From NCBI GenBank assembly GCA_050084515.1, contig CM114273.1, positions 36,704,001 through 36,768,000 of the forward strand: DNA of 64,000 nt, written 5' to 3'. The notes below the pieces were generated by a model. The model saw nothing but the letters and a program-made list of their open reading frames with translations. It ran no database searches and was not told the origin of the DNA. How positions within the stretch are numbered: the stretch's first letter is position 1; each line of letters opens with the position of its first letter. Positions 31,900 to 45,862 of this stretch are shown here, one piece after another. The stretch is from Blasia pusilla. Its lineage: Eukaryota > Marchantiophyta > Marchantiopsida > Blasiales. The position numbers and the translations under genes are program-made.

Positions 31900-34860
31900 A
31901 AGACAGGTTCTAGAGAAGGCTTGAAGATCTCCCTCTCCCCAACTAGAGAACCTAATCCTTGGACGAGTCGGCTGTTGCGAGGTATATCTTGATGAAAATG
32001 CTGGAAAATCCAAGTTGCTTCTCGTCCTGAAGTGCGTGAAGAAGTTCCTGATAGTTTACCTCTCATTCCGACCCTCGTATTCTCATGACCTGTTTTGTGT
32101 CCACTTCGGAGCCTACGATTGTTGTGTATACGGAATGTGTAGTAGTTTTGGGCCACCATGACTCTTGAGATCACCCATACCAGGGTAATGTTCTGGCGAA
32201 CATTTTCTCGATTCAACGGTCAAGCATAGTCGTGCACTTGACGTGTACTTCTGTGACGTACCTATTATCCGAAATCACACAGGCTGACGCAAGCAGCAAT
32301 TTTGAGTTTTTTTCTTCGATGAACCTATAACTCGTCTGAAGTTTAATATGAAGTTCTGATGAGTCTGACAGAGACAATTTGCATTGTCATCGTAACACGA
32401 GCTTCGGCTTGTGTTTTGATTTCCTGAGACGCACGGCTAGAAACTTACTCTCATGATGTTGGTCGCAGCACGGAATGGAGTTGAGAGGCTTATCATGAAG
32501 GCGATTGAAGTCCTACTCGTTCGCCACGCATCTTATTTATCTCTGTTTTTCTCACCAGTAACCTTGAATATCTTTATCTACGATATTCTATGGACTATCC
32601 TCATTTTTGTGGAATTTCCACTCTCCTGGAAAGGGAATCCTCAAATGTAACTCAAATGAATGTGTGAGTAATGAAGTTTAATTTCTGGCGGATTTGAAAG
32701 CGAAAATTTTGGCCTCGAGTTGGCCGATTTCTTGACAACGGCTGGACCAGGTCTTGATATTGCGCGTAGATCTTGTTTCCTGATGCGTAGCCTTCACTGC
32801 TGGACGACTCGACCTGACTCTCCTCTCCTGATCCCAATGTAAACGCCTTTGAAAGTTTCCTACGAGAGGCGGAAGAGCCACTCTGCTTTCCCTGGTCACA
32901 TCATGTGTGAGAATTCTTGGTATTTCTCGTTGTGGAGCAATCGCACATCTGGTGTTTGAAAACGCTTCCTGCAGATAACGGAGACCACTACTAAAGTCTG
33001 TACGAAAAATGAATAGTATTTGGTTTTTGTGATGGAGTCATTTGAGACGTAAATTTCATGCTGAAATTTTCCCGTCAGAGGAGGTAGGAGAAAGTTGTCC
33101 GCTGTCGAGGTTGATAGGAGCTGAACACATTTGTGACGTATAAGTTATGATATTTTCTCACTGTGGAGTGAACATAATTCATCTATTTTTCTCGCATCTC
33201 GTAACCCCATTTGTGGACGTGAGAAATAACTCTAGTTTGCTCAGTGTCACTCATGATGGACATTAACTTTTCCTGGATACATTCTTCACAATCTACGACT
33301 TTTGTGCTACCACAGCTGTGCTTGACCCATTTCAACCCAAATATAGGTCACTGAAACGCATGACGCTTTCGGATTGAGGTTTGTCTTCCGGTGATCGGTG
33401 ACCTTCACTTTGGCTGAAACGGCGAACTTCTGAAGTTTGTATGTGAGGTTCTGAGAATCCACTCGAGCTACGTGGGGTGAGTCACCGTCTCAGGGAAATG
33501 GTTCGCGTTGGATCGTGTTAATATCTGACGATGATACCTACTATCATTCTGTCAGTATTCAGCTTCCGTCTCACGTGGTAATGACTCCACCGTGTCTTCT
33601 CGTCATCATCAGGAAGGAACAACTTACCGAAGCCTCGAAGCGTTCTCCTATACTCCTCTCGAAGGGAAACGTGCCTTGATGACGGTGTGCGTGTTGAAGA
33701 CACCTTATGCACTAGTCCTTGTCCACCATGGAATCTTCCTTGGAGCTACTCCAGAATCACATCGCATTCCTGAGATAACGAGTGTCACATTGCTGATTCG
33801 ATTCACCAACAGAGTGCAAATATCACGTGAAAATGAGACGTAACGCTTTCCCACGTCTTTCTGTAGATAATTTTCCCAACCGTTCAAGTGTTCTCTTCGA
33901 TTTTGAGATTTGAGGAAGGAGCCTTCTCTCCTCAGCAGCCACGAACAGCTACAAGGAATACTTGAGACTAAGCTACAAGAAATACTTGAGTGAAAGAAAT
34001 GGGAGAACGTGGTCGAAGTACAAGGAAGATAGCTCATAACGTCGGGAATAATAAGACCACACAGATAGAACGTGGTGGAGTTCAAGACAGGTAGGCTCCT
34101 AGAGCCGAGAGGGAGGAGAAACCTCAGAAATCAAATTTTGTGCGAGAGAGAAGAAACAACATATATTATACCATTACAAGCAAAGAATTCCTTAGAGTAG
34201 AATGATTCACAATTTGATCATATTATAGTCCGATAGATATCTATTCTCTCCGATATAAATAGGCATGTTGTCTACAATATAACTGAAAATAACCTATTTC
34301 TCGAGCATTGAAGATATGCACGAAGCCAATAGTAATAGGAAGGCGCCCGTGTGAAATGCACGTTTTTCATTTACATTTTTAAAATCATGAAAATAAAATA
34401 GAATGCAATGAAATTTTGTAAAAGTAAATAAAATAAACCTGAAAATTGAAAATAATAATTTTGAAAATAAAAGAAGGGAAAATTGCATGAGAAGTTGTAC
34501 AAACATGTATTCATTCACCTTCTTGACTTTGTAAAAAAAATTATTTCAAGATTTTTAATTTGAAACGTAATTTTCCAACCCTCATATTGGTTAAAATTTC
34601 AAAATCTTAAAGGAAAAAAAAATAGGAAGAATTAAATGGGATAAATTTCTAAACATATGTAATCCTCCTAAATTTTTTCGAGACAGAATTTTTTTCTAAA
34701 TGAAAGGGAAAAATATGAAGAAACATGAAATTTAACCTGAACTCCTAAAATGTCAAAAATTAAAAGAAAAAACCCTTCTCCCCTCCTCTTACTCCCTCCC
34801 TTCCCTAAGCTTAACAACCCCCCTCACCGCCCTTTATTTATTTATTTTCCTTAAATGAAC
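31900..34860. other. Gene-free stretch, very AT-rich from 34280
   Basis: No domain was recognised on either strand. From about 34280 to 34760 the DNA is strongly A/T-rich with homopolymer runs; 34760-34840 is a pyrimidine-rich tract. Confidence 0.5.
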
Positions 34861-35439
34861 AGAAGTCACATGCACACATGTCTTGAAAGGACACGTGTCA
34901 CCCCAATAAGACTCTTCATGTAAATCCATCCTTTGTTAATAATACAATTAGATGAAGGAATGTTCTTTGCGAAAATAATTATGAAACTCAAGCCGTTTTC
35001 CTTGCCTCTACGATTGCTTGTTTTAGCAATCTTCTTTGGGCAACCACATGTGCTCGAATTGACTCTTGTACATGATTTGTAACAACAAAGTCGACCACCA
35101 CCACCTAGAGCTCTTGCATCATGTACATATATGCTCAAATGAAAAAAATCCCACATGGAGTAGTCATGGTTGCACAAAAATGGAGAACTCCATTCCATGG
35201 ACAGACATGGATTGCACTTATAGTTTATTATGGAAGATAGGGAAAAGACGAGTGGGGCAATAAGGGGGGAGGAAGTGGGGATGGAGAGAGGAAGAAACTG
35301 GAAAGTATGGAACACATAGGCAAGAAGGGGAAGGTAGGGCCCACATGGAAAAGTCCTTCTATAGGACGGACGTAAGTTGTGATATTTAACCATAGCTTTC
35401 TCCTCGTGAAATTTTTTACATTCCTCTATTTGAGAGTTA

Positions 35440-37733
35440 CTAACCATACACTTCACTTGTTAGAATGCCTCTTGACACTCCTTGAGTCATCAGAATATGA
35501 TCGCTTCTCGCATTCAAATCATAGAATGGTTGGGCAACCTTGGCAAAGTTTTCAATATATCTTTGATAGAAAGTCACAAATCCAAAGAATGATTGTGTCT
35601 TGGCGAAGTTACAAGGCATTGACCGTAACTTGATGGCATCAAGCTTATCATGACTTATTGTATCCATTTAGTGATCAAGGTGTGTTCTAAGAATTCCACT
35701 TCTTGGACCATGAAGCGACACTTCAAAGGCTTGGCAATAACTTGTTCTTCCTCAAACGCCCCAAGACATCTTTGAGGAGAACTTTGTGTTCCTCCAAGGT
35801 CACCAAATATATGAAGATGTCATTGAAGAAAAACACTACTTCCTCTCTAAAAAAACTTGAAAGAGAGAATTTATGAGGGTCATGAAAATAGTCGACATAT
35901 TGGTTACTGTGAAAGGCATCACTAAGGACTTATAGGATCCAAATATCGTCTTAATCATTGTTTCGTGTTCATCTCCTTTCATAATTCATATTTGGTAATA
36001 TCCTTGCCTTATATTGATTTTGGTAAAATACTTGGAATTTGCCACCCCATCAAAAAAATCATCTGCTAATGGAAATTGATACTTTTTTATTTCAACGCTA
36101 ATAATCCACAAAACTTCATAGACCCATCCTTTTTCAAGATGAAAAGGGGAGGAGCTCCAAATGACAACTTGCTCACGCAAATGAACCCGCTTTCCTCCAA
36201 TGCATTAATGTGCTCATTCAATAGTCCCTTTGGTAGAGAGTTCTCCTCCATGGGTCCCTCGGACCCTCATGATTGGCCTCGTTACGATACCAAGTTAAGT
36301 CTTGTGATCCATGCCTCTCCTAGAAGACAACCCTTTTAGAAGCTCTCTAGTTAAGATATCCCCAAAATCTTCCAAGATTTTTCTCATGTACTCTAGGGGT
36401 GAAATTCTTGTATAGTTCCTCTACAAGTGGTGCTTCATCTTATTTATACTCCATAATTTTCAACGTGACTCTGCGACATTCAAAACCCCATTTAAGATCC
36501 TTCACAAATTCTTCAACAAAAATCAAGGGAGTAACATATTTTACTTGATTAACCCTCACATTTTAACTAAAATATTTTGTGACTTAAATTTCAAAAATCA
36601 TTGTGGCATTTCCATCACCAAGAGAAACCTTTAATATGCCTTTGGCTTATCTAGTCACTCTGACATGTATATGAAAAAAGCGAAATGATAATATTATATT
36701 TATTATACATAAGCTACATTCTTTTCGTTAAAACTAAATTGGGTATCGATATGCTATTGGGAAGATAAGAGATGAGAGATAGGAGATAGGAGATAAGAAA
36801 ATAGGAGAGGGTCATTGAGAAAAAAATTCTCCCTAATGACAACTATTATATAAAACAGGCTTGAGAAAAGGTGCAAAGGAACCACAAACATTAGGTTTTA
36901 ATTATTTGAAGTGAGGAAACTTGTCACTCTCTCATAAGGTACACAAAAAATTGGGAAAAGTTTTGAAAAAAAATTATTTGTGCAATCCCTTGTAGTGCAA
37001 TGGGTTGCCTTGGTTCCTTGAAGACAATCTGTCATAGCAACTACTTGTTGTGACAGGTGATCTAGTCGAAACAATTCCCCAATAGAGTCATAGTGGCAGG
37101 TTAAAAATTCACCATGTGAACATCTCACTTTAAAAATATGAACCTCTTCATGCTACAACCTATCTCCTATCTTCCTAACTTTCTACCGCACCTCCACTAA
37201 ACTCCACTTCTTCTCTTGGAATCACCTACATTTTTGGCCTTGTGCTATGAATGCATCGGAGGTAAGCCAAAAAGCCCTATATCTCATGGGAAAATTTTGG
37301 TGGATGCTAAGTTATGACACGCGTTTATGCAAATTAGAGTTAGCTGAAAGAGTGGAAACATATTCGGGATAGGTACCACAAAATATGGATCTTATGAGTT
37401 TATCATAAAAAAAATGTTATGATTAGTGTGTGACTGGTTTATTCAAAGTTGCTTAATGTTTAACTTATGGGTAAGGGTGGTTTCTGAGTGTTCTCTTGCA
37501 TAGATCACAACTGGGGATTGCCCCAAGTTAATTATTGGCACTCCTAGCGTTTCCATCACCCTGGAATCTAAGAAGTTGTAGGTCACTCTTGTGTCAATCA
37601 AATCCACTATGAAATTGAGTAATAAAACTACCAATTGAGCCTCCTCTTGCATTTTCCATAACTTCACCCTTGCTTGGGTTGCTTGATCTTGGGCATGAAA
37701 CAACACCTCATGTCGGAGGTGAGCCCATCCCAA
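35440..37733 (-). pseudogene. Decayed Ty3/gypsy pol fragment
   Basis: Minus-strand order from the right: a retropepsin-like segment, LIDTRVTYNFLDSRVMETLG, in which the usual D-S-G is D-T-R (about 37620-37540). Reverse transcriptase follows: YQFPLADDFFDGVANSKY and FTKINIRQGYYQI at 36060-35986, then weak palm text, then SFFGFVTFYQRYIENFAK with VAQPF at 35600-35510. Stops and frameshifts separate the parts and no integrase or LTR pair was found. The remnant is old. Confidence 0.7.
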
Positions 37734-38748
37734 TCCGGCTCAGTAGTATTCTATTCCTTCCAAAATCCTTGACACTATGTGAGTGCAGGTAAAAGGATAT
37801 CATGCACAAAAATTTGAGTAACAGTGGTTGACATAGCTAAAAGCCCAGGGCTAGCCATTGTGAGATGAAGAGGCGGGGCCGCATCTAAAGAAGAACGAAA
37901 AGCCATTGTCCTAGGGAAAAGAATAAAGAATGAATGTAAAGAATAGAAGATATATGATGATATACAATGATAGAGTTATGTAGTTAGATAGCACTATGCT
38001 AGAATATGCGTTGAGAAAAGGTCCAAGCGCAACATTAATGCTTTGGAGGTTGTCCATCTTGCAATATTATATAAGTAATATAGAAATACCCACTTGAGGC
38101 GAAGGGGGGGAAAGGGGGGACTCCATGAGTGGACATCCTATTCGTGTAATTGTATGTATGTGTGAATAAATGGAAGAGAGAGAAGGGCTATGGGAAGTGT
38201 AATAAGTACACTTTTGACATCACACATGACTTTCCCAAACTCATCTTGGAACATCACCATGCATTTTCATGTGTCTCTAAACTAGCGCTTGTCTCGACTC
38301 CATCCATTTGGCACCCCATGGTTATCTTGCCGCCGTGCGTGTTTCATTACTAGTCTTATGACATCTCGGCCCCTCTTGACTACTCCCACCTTCCTTGCTA
38401 CTCGCTACTTAAAACTCAACTCAAGGATATACCTTTCTTGCCTCCCCTTCATCCCCGCAAGTGGCCGCATCCCTTCTCTCTTAAGTTAAGTCTTAAGGTG
38501 TGCGTCCTTCTTGACTAGCATTTGTCTCTTAGCAAGTTTTGCCGCCCTTTCTAGTCTTGCAACTGACTACTCTAGGTTTTGATTCTGGTGGGTTACACTA
38601 ATGTCTCTCGTCCTTTGACATGTGTTTACAACTCGCTCACCACGCTCTAATTAACATGGGTGCCATAGATTTAGCTGTTTGCGACACTTTGCATATGTCG
38701 AAACAAACCCCACTTCATCCAGGCAATTTTTTCCGGGAATGTGTGCTT

Positions 38749-38800
38749 CCAATAGTTTAGGGCATGGAACATACATTCCCAATAGTTTAGGGCATGGAAC
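38749..38800. repeat. Two-copy tandem repeat, 30-bp period
   Basis: The 22-bp word starting CCAATAGTTTAGGGCATGGA is exactly repeated at 38749-38770 and 38779-38800, separated by 8 bp. Confidence 0.95.
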
Positions 38801-41586
38801 GATGATTCCAATTTTTTTAACCAGTTATCATATAAAAGAAATGCCTCATTCCCAAACAATTCGCTTAGACGGGTTGAAAACAAAATAGAAATATCGGATT
38901 TTAACCGGTTAGGTCGTACTTGCATCCCAGATCTCCCATGACATTGCTCCAAGGATGTTAATTGCGGAACTCTTCCAAACGAGAGCACATCAATTTAAAT
39001 TGCATGGAAGATTCCATCTGAAATTTCCGAAATTCCAACAGATAACGTTGAATGCAACTTGCATTGAAGAGTCGATCCGCACAAAATCTGCGAAAGATTC
39101 AATCTGCGAACTTTATGAGTAACCCAGCTGCGGCGAATTCGCATACAAGATTGCCACCCGTCGTGGTTTGTTGAGAGTTGTCCAGTAGCGATGTGAATGA
39201 AAAAGTAAACCATCAAGCGATGGATTTAGTTTCGTGCCCACCCGCATAGAGAACAATGAAATCGGCGTCTCGGAGTTAATGAATGTCTGTGACAGCGTAC
39301 ATGACATGTGACATGGACCTGCATCACGTCAGGCGACTTCTTAAGTTCTTACACGAGTCACCTAATACGCCAGTGGTCCATAAAATAAGCGGTGGCACGA
39401 AAGATACTCCGCAGAAAAGCATTTCCGTATCTTTTCCTCGCTTCTTACGGCTATGCAAGCCTGTATCCTCCCCAGTTCCTCATTTGAGGACGGGATCTTG
39501 TTCTGCCAAAAAGATAAGACTCGTGCCTTTTTTTAATTCCCCACTAGGCTTTCCAGTGGGAATCAATCAGTGAGCTTCGTCGTTCCCACCGGGATCCCCA
39601 TTGGTGCGGGAGGCAAAATGTGTCATTCGCATGTGAGTTCGCAACTCGCATGTGATCGTGAATAATAAGAGTGGTGGGCGCAAATATCATGTACTTTGTC
39701 TGCGATGTTGTGCCTGTCGCATCGCATACGTGTCCATCATTTTCTGCACACCTCTTCTCTCTCTCTCTCTCTTTGGATATGCTTATCGGATTAATCCTCA
39801 GCGGAAGCGTGAGACAGACGGGAATCATTTATTAGGCCTTACCGCTGATTACAGAAGACATGACTCATCGCAATCGTCTGGATTTCCCATACGTTTCGTG
39901 ATGTCATGAGTGAATCATTAGTTCCTTGCTCGCTGATTCTGCTGACGAGCACTCAAGTAACGCTGACCCACTAGTCCGTCCGGACTCCGGAGAAGGTTTT
40001 CATTCCTCAGTCAGATAAGACAGAACACGTACGAGATATTGCTCACCTGTATTAAGGCTTCAACCCCTCCCTTCCTTCCTTCCTTGGGATCCTTCCTTCA
40101 TCAGTACTGTACACCCAAAACCGATCAGTAACTACTGCACGTGATGTCTCCGGCTAATTCGTATTTCGTTTTCCTCCCCTCCGCTCCGCTCTATCGGTTT
40201 CCTAAGAACCCTAACCTTTTCGACTCTTCGTTCGCGGTCCGTTCGGACCCTCAGACGGGCGCACAGATAGATCGGGGACTTGGACGGTCGACCGTGGGCA
40301 GCGAGCGTCCGGATTGCACCAGAAATCCGACATGTGGCGCGTACGAGCGAGAGCTGTAGGTGGACGGGAGGTATCGGCGAGAAGGATCTGTTGTGGCTGT
40401 CTGTAGTTCGAGAGTCGAGACCCGTATGGCGAGAGAGAGCTTCAGCAGAGGACGCAAAAGTGTCGGCTTGTAGAAATTTCCACTCGATGCGTTTTTAAAA
40501 AGTCTTTTTTTCGCATTTATAATAATATTATTAATAATTCCAATTACTTCACCTCAATGATCAATCTGCTTACGTTTATTGAGCGAGCCAGAGGATCTTA
40601 GATTGTTTCGCATGGATCGGATCTCATCTCACTACTCTTGCTGAGTCCCTTCTATAGGTTTGCTTTATCGTACTCGGCTTCCCGCCCGAGATGCTCCTCA
40701 GCGACAGGTCTAGTGCATAGGAATACAACTACAAGAAAAACAATGATGTTCCCCCTTCGCTGTGTGTGACCGCGTCCACAATCCACCACATGCTTCTAAC
40801 TTCGAAGGGTGAGCATCTACTTGTCGCCGTTTTTGTTTTTTAAAATCCACTGGACGACTTTCTCTTGTTTGGAGTTTTGGTCCGATACTCTATTTTAATG
40901 CGAGTTTTTCCTCCTTTCTCCTTTTTCTTGTTTTTTATGGGATTTTCTCGTCGTTCTCTTCATACGATCTGTTTGAGGGAAAATATTCTCCTTGTCCCAG
41001 TAGCACAATCCCATGTAGATTGTGTCGTAAGGACGAGGATGCAGGATGGATCGGAAAGCAATCTATCATCCATAGATCAGGAACTTAACGATTGCTAGCG
41101 AGATCCATCCTAAAGACGCCGTATGCCCACTCTACATCGAGTAGGTTCATTCGATTGTATGAGGTCTCCTTAATCTTCACATGAGATCTTCAAAACTCAT
41201 AACGATTCTGCGAAGGTTTCTAGCCAAGTGAACTCTATAAAATAAGCAATTCTACAATAGGAGGAGTTTCATGGTATGAATGGGGGGAAGCAAAAGACGG
41301 CCCTAAAAATGACGTCTAAGAAGCAAAAGGTTTGGAGTCACAAATTCCTAGTCCTTGCGAAAGTTTTATGCGTGACCTAGTGAGAATGATCTAAGACTAA
41401 GATCACGTCGCGTGTGATAGAATACATTTTTATGGTCACAACTGGACATGTCTCAAAGTTCGCCATCTTGAAGAATTCTTTATAATTACAGAGATATTGT
41501 TTATTTTACCTCAAAGAAAACACTTCCTTGATTCATTCCCATAAGGGTCTCTAATTGTTATTTTTTTATTCCTAACAGTAAGGATG

Positions 41587-41614
41587 GTCATGCGATGCAT
41601 TGGCATCGCATGAC
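41587..41614. repeat. Hairpin with perfect 12-bp arms
   Basis: GTCATGCGATGC at 41587-41598 is exactly reversed at 41603-41614, with loop ATTG. Confidence 0.95.
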
Positions 41615-42959
41615 ATGGCATGGGTATCTATCTTTCAAATAGTGATAACCCTGAAATGACCTGTCACAACGTTAATAAAGTTGTCTATACTAAAAGAATT
41701 CCAGAAATAAGTTCTTGGGTATTATATTTCCCACCTACCATGGTAAGAACAATTTGTACCTTGGAGGCCACGTGTGTTTCTTGAAGCATTGCATCGAGTG
41801 AGTGATCGTTTCTCAAAGATCAAGCTTCTTCGACTCTTAATGCCCACACAACCGAAGGGAGAAGTAGTGAAGGTGTTAATACTCGTCGTCCTTGTTGCAT
41901 TCCGCACACGCAAAATTAAAAAGGATATTTTGGAGCTTTAATGCAATACATAGATTTCATGGTGGTGGACTCTAGTTACGTCGGTCTCGAATAGCCAATA
42001 ACCTAGTCAAAACCTCTTTTTTTTTGCATTTAAGAGGCTATCAACTCACAACTTTCGGAGTAGTTCTAGCAAGAGATGATAGACCTGACAAGCTTCAACA
42101 CCCATTTACTGTCAAGATGAGAGGGTCAATAAAAAAATTTAAAAAAAATTATCTTTTAGACCTTTGATAGTGAATCTAAAATTTTGTAACCCTTACATCC
42201 TTTGCATTTGATGGCCTACGCCGAATATATCCGTATATCCGGTTATAAGTGTGCATAAAAGTAAGGGAATGAATAGGAAAGATCCAAAATCTAGAGCAAG
42301 AATTTTTGGGTGAAAGTTTGTAGTGATCAGCAAGAAAATATCAACCCAACATCCTGATAAGACATTCAAATTTTCTAATGATACAAACATACTATTGGGA
42401 AGATATTGTTGGTAGTTGAAGCGTGGCCCAATTCAAGGGCTATATATATGTCCTTAGAGCATTCCCACCGGTTGCACTAAAAGTGGAAAGGTATTTGGCC
42501 CTTTTGATGGGCCAACAACCTTATCCATTGTACTAGCGGGCTCCGACCATGGGAGTATACCCCAACCAACTCGTTATCCATGCTGCTAAACTCCCATCAC
42601 CACAGTTGGACAGTCCACCACGGTCGCAATAGTCCAGACGTGCAGTCTACACAAGCTTGCTCCAAGATTGCCTTCATACGAATGAGTATTGACTCGTTGA
42701 GAGAGCATGGTGTGAAGATTTACGATTCAGACACATTGTAGAGAGAATTGTGTAGATTGAAGAATATTGAGGAATATTGAGGATTCATTCAGGAGCTCCA
42801 ACGTGGAGATGGAGCAACGGAGATCTAGATTGAAACAACAGAAGGAGGAGGAGAAGAAAGAGTGGGATCAAGATCAGATCCTTTGGGAGAAAATCACAAT
42901 ATCAGGTCCCTTGTCTTGGATGGACTAATTCAGAAGAAATAGAGGGGGAAAGAAGCGAG

Positions 42960-44090
42960 GTGGCTCAAGGTCAGGCAAGAGCAAGAATATTAACAAAGAA
43001 GGAGAGCGAATCTGGAAAGATTATTTTAGGGATGACCCTTCTTCGAATGAGAGAATTTCTAGGAGGAGGTTAATTCAGAATGAGGAAGCAATTCTTTTGG
43101 AGAGTTCACCATGCAGTTTATGCAACTCTCAATTATTTCGTGCAAATTGAGATGCTCCAAGAGTTTGGGGTTTATCCTCCATCCAGAAATGCACAACTGC
43201 TCTTCGTGGGTTAGCATTGGGAGTTTTTGCTGATGCTTTGGAGGAGTATGTTCGTATTAGAGAGAGCACAGATATGCAATTGCTTTTCAGGGCCATTTGG
43301 ATTGCATTTGAAAATCAGTATCTTAGAGAACCAACTAAGGAAGATATGGAGGCACAATTTTGCATCAATGAGCAACGAGGATTTCTTGGAATATTTTCTT
43401 TCCTCGATTGTATGCATTATGTTTGAAAGAAATGTCATGTAGCATGGCAATGTCTTTTCACAAACAAGAATAGAGAAAAATCAATTGTGTTGGAGGCTGT
43501 TGCAGATCAATCACTGTGGATTTGGCATGCATGTTTTGGACTTCCAAGAAGCAACAATGATTTGAATGTTCTACATATGTCATCTTTGGTAAACAATTTC
43601 TTGAGAAGTGAAGCTGATGAACTGGGGTTCATAGTGAATGGAAGGCGGTATCATAGGTGCTACCTTCTCACATATTCTATTTATCCTGATTGGTCTATTT
43701 TGATCCCAACTATTTTGTTGCCACAAGGAGATGCTAGGAAATGGTTTGCAAAGTGTCAAGATGGTGCCAAGAAGGATACGAAAAGAGCATTTAGTGTCCT
43801 TCAACAAAGATTTGCTATTGTACGAAATCCAATGAGGATGAACAACCAAAGTGACATCAAGGATGTGTTGTTGGCATGTGTAATTTAATTTGCAAAATAT
43901 GTTTGTGAAAGATAAAGTGTTGGAGCACCTACCTCCTGATTAGGATTATAATGATTGAGCCAGGGCCAAAATTGGAAGGAGATTGCCCACCCACGATTGG
44001 CAAGAGTATCTTGTTGCAACCCAAGTGATTGAGGATACTAGTACACATTACATGTTGCGCAATGATCTAGTAGACCACTTGTAAGATTTG
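42960..44090 (+). pseudogene. PIF/Harbinger transposase, left copy (ALP1-like)
   Basis: Plant_tran-type transposase: LGVFADALEEYVRIREST, YLREPTKEDMEAQFCIN and FLDCMHYV with the first Asp. Then WQCLFTNKNREKSIVLEAV, SLWIWHACFGLPRSNNDLNV with the second Asp, and LLPQGDARKWFAKCQDGAKK. The last motif is KDTKRAFSVLQQRFA, where the family has a Glu in place of the Lys after Thr, so the catalytic Glu is lost. One stop lies between the first and second Asp (43424-43426, after CMHYV); the block 43487-43888 is open. Weaker text extends on both sides. Not functional as it stands. Confidence 0.8.
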
Positions 44091-44319
44091 AGAGGAAAAG
44101 GACACAGATTTTATTATCTAGGGAATTAAGATTAGATTGAAAAGGTGATTCAGCAAGCATGTGCTATATAATTGCTCAATGAGGATTCAATCTATTTTGC
44201 AATATTACATTGAATTCATATAGTGTACTCACATACCATGATGATGTGTCTCATATGCAATTTTACACTCCATTACTCAAATAGAATGATTGTCTCAAAT
44301 CCAAACTATGGATAGTTCA

Positions 44320-45420
44320 TCATTTGGTGCGTTGATTCAGGGCGGGAGTGAATGGCGCCCCGCCAATATTCGGTAAAATATGGCGCGGATATTTATTTGC
44401 AGAAAATTTGGACAAAATTGCAACATTCTTTGCCTCGATGCAATAAAGCGTAAGATTCACCATCACATTTGCTTCTTTTGCCTTCGTGCAACATACCAAA
44501 TCTTGGTTCATCATATTTTGTTTTCCAAGTCTACTACAAGGTCCTACAAGTTGATATGAGAGAATTTTTTTTCTTTAGGAGAATTTTGCGGCACATTTAG
44601 GTTTGCATTCTCCTCAAATAGGTAGTGGACTTTTGGAGGCAGTGCTTGTGTGCCTCATTGCCATTGATTCCTCCAAATTATCCTTCTCAATTTTCTTTTT
44701 GAATTTGACGAGCTCTCGTGCTCTAGCGAGTTGACAATATTATCTACACTCCTCATCAACATCTGCTACCCTCAAAGTGAATAAATTATGGAGGTTCTAT
44801 TCCTCCAAAAGTTTCAACCGCTTGTTGTTTATGAACACCATATCTCGTTGGGCATTAGTAGCAACTTGAAATGCACTCTTCACTTTTTAGCTTATTGGTT
44901 GCCTTGTTTACAATGGACCTCCCTTGCGGATTTCTGCTCCCTTCATCTGCTTCCCCACTCTTAGACATGGTTTCATAATTTTGAATATAGTTTGGATATT
45001 GTGGAGTTGGAGGTGTATTCTCCTCTATCCTCCCTTTCCCCTTCGTTTACCATATCGTCAACTGTGATAGCAAACCTTGGGCAATCTCTCAACAAATACC
45101 AATAATCCAAGTGTTGGAATTCCTTCTTCTTTGTATGTTTGGTAGTATACAACTTGTGCGCTTTTCTCAAGGTATCTTCTAGATTCATTCGAGACAAGTT
45201 TAGCTCTTCCTCATTGGCAAATGCCCATGCAAATTTCACTATATCATGCTTGAGCTCTACCCATTTGCTCTCAAGTGATCTCTTGGGTGCCTTAAGGTCT
45301 GCATTGATTATAGTGTTGGGCCACCCGATCCCAAAATGTCACATTTCTTTGACCACAACCAACTATTGGATCCTGAGAAACGTGCACCCACGAGTAGCAA
45401 AGCTAATTGAGCTCCACTTT
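44320..45420 (-). pseudogene. Harbinger ORF1, left copy (NAM-associated/trihelix-like)
   Basis: The minus-strand frame from about 45420 reads RSLESKWVELKHDIVKFAWA, then LNLSRMNLEDTLRKAHKLY and FQHLDYWYLLRDCPRF, the usual N-terminal domain of plant Harbinger ORF1 proteins. Further left, after several stops, LARARELVKFKKKIEKD gives the C-terminal coiled coil. It is convergent with the left transposase. Confidence 0.7.
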
Positions 45421-45594
45421 TGAAATTTTTTGACTCGGGGACTTGTTGCCTTATGCCATGCTATAGGATACATAAAGAAGGTGAGAGACATTGAAGAGTG
45501 AGGAAAGCATGCAAAGCTTGAACAACACTGCAACTTAGTACACGATGAGACAATTGTTTTCATCGACAACCCAATAGTTGGTGTTTCTCAAGAA

Positions 45595-45862
45595 ATGTGA
45601 TATTTTGGGATCGTATAGCCCAACACTATAATCAAAGCAGACCTCAAGCCACCCAAGAGAGATCCAGTAGATCACTTGAGGGCAAATGGGAAGAGGTCAA
45701 GCATGATATAGTGAAATTTTCATGGGCATATCCCAATGTGGAAGAGATTAACTTTTTTGGAATTAATCTAGAAGATACCTTGAAAAAGCGCATGAGTTGT
45801 ATTCTACCAAGCATATGAAGAAGAATGAATTCCAACTCTTGGATTTTTGGTATTTGGTTGGG
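45595..45862 (+). pseudogene. Harbinger ORF1, right copy, truncated
   Basis: EGKWEEVKHDIVKFSWAYPN and FFGINLEDTLKK parallel the left ORF1. The text ends abruptly after FQLLDFWYL near 45855, where transposase sequence of the opposite strand begins. The C-terminal half is deleted. Confidence 0.75.

Larger units (their letters stand above)
37740..42450. other. Gene-free stretch with small repeats
   Basis: No gene was recognised. Contents that can be stated: a 30-bp tandem duplication at 38749-38800, a CT run near 39755, a CCTT run near 40073, an AT run near 40510-40540 and a hairpin at 41587-41614. The frames at 40141-40500 are GC-richer than the surroundings but carry no motif. Confidence 0.5.

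Noticed and set aside
34860-35456. 196-residue minus-strand frame
   Set aside because: No family features; it overlaps dispersed repeat words (CACATGG, CTATAGGACGGA) and ends beside the decayed gypsy RT.
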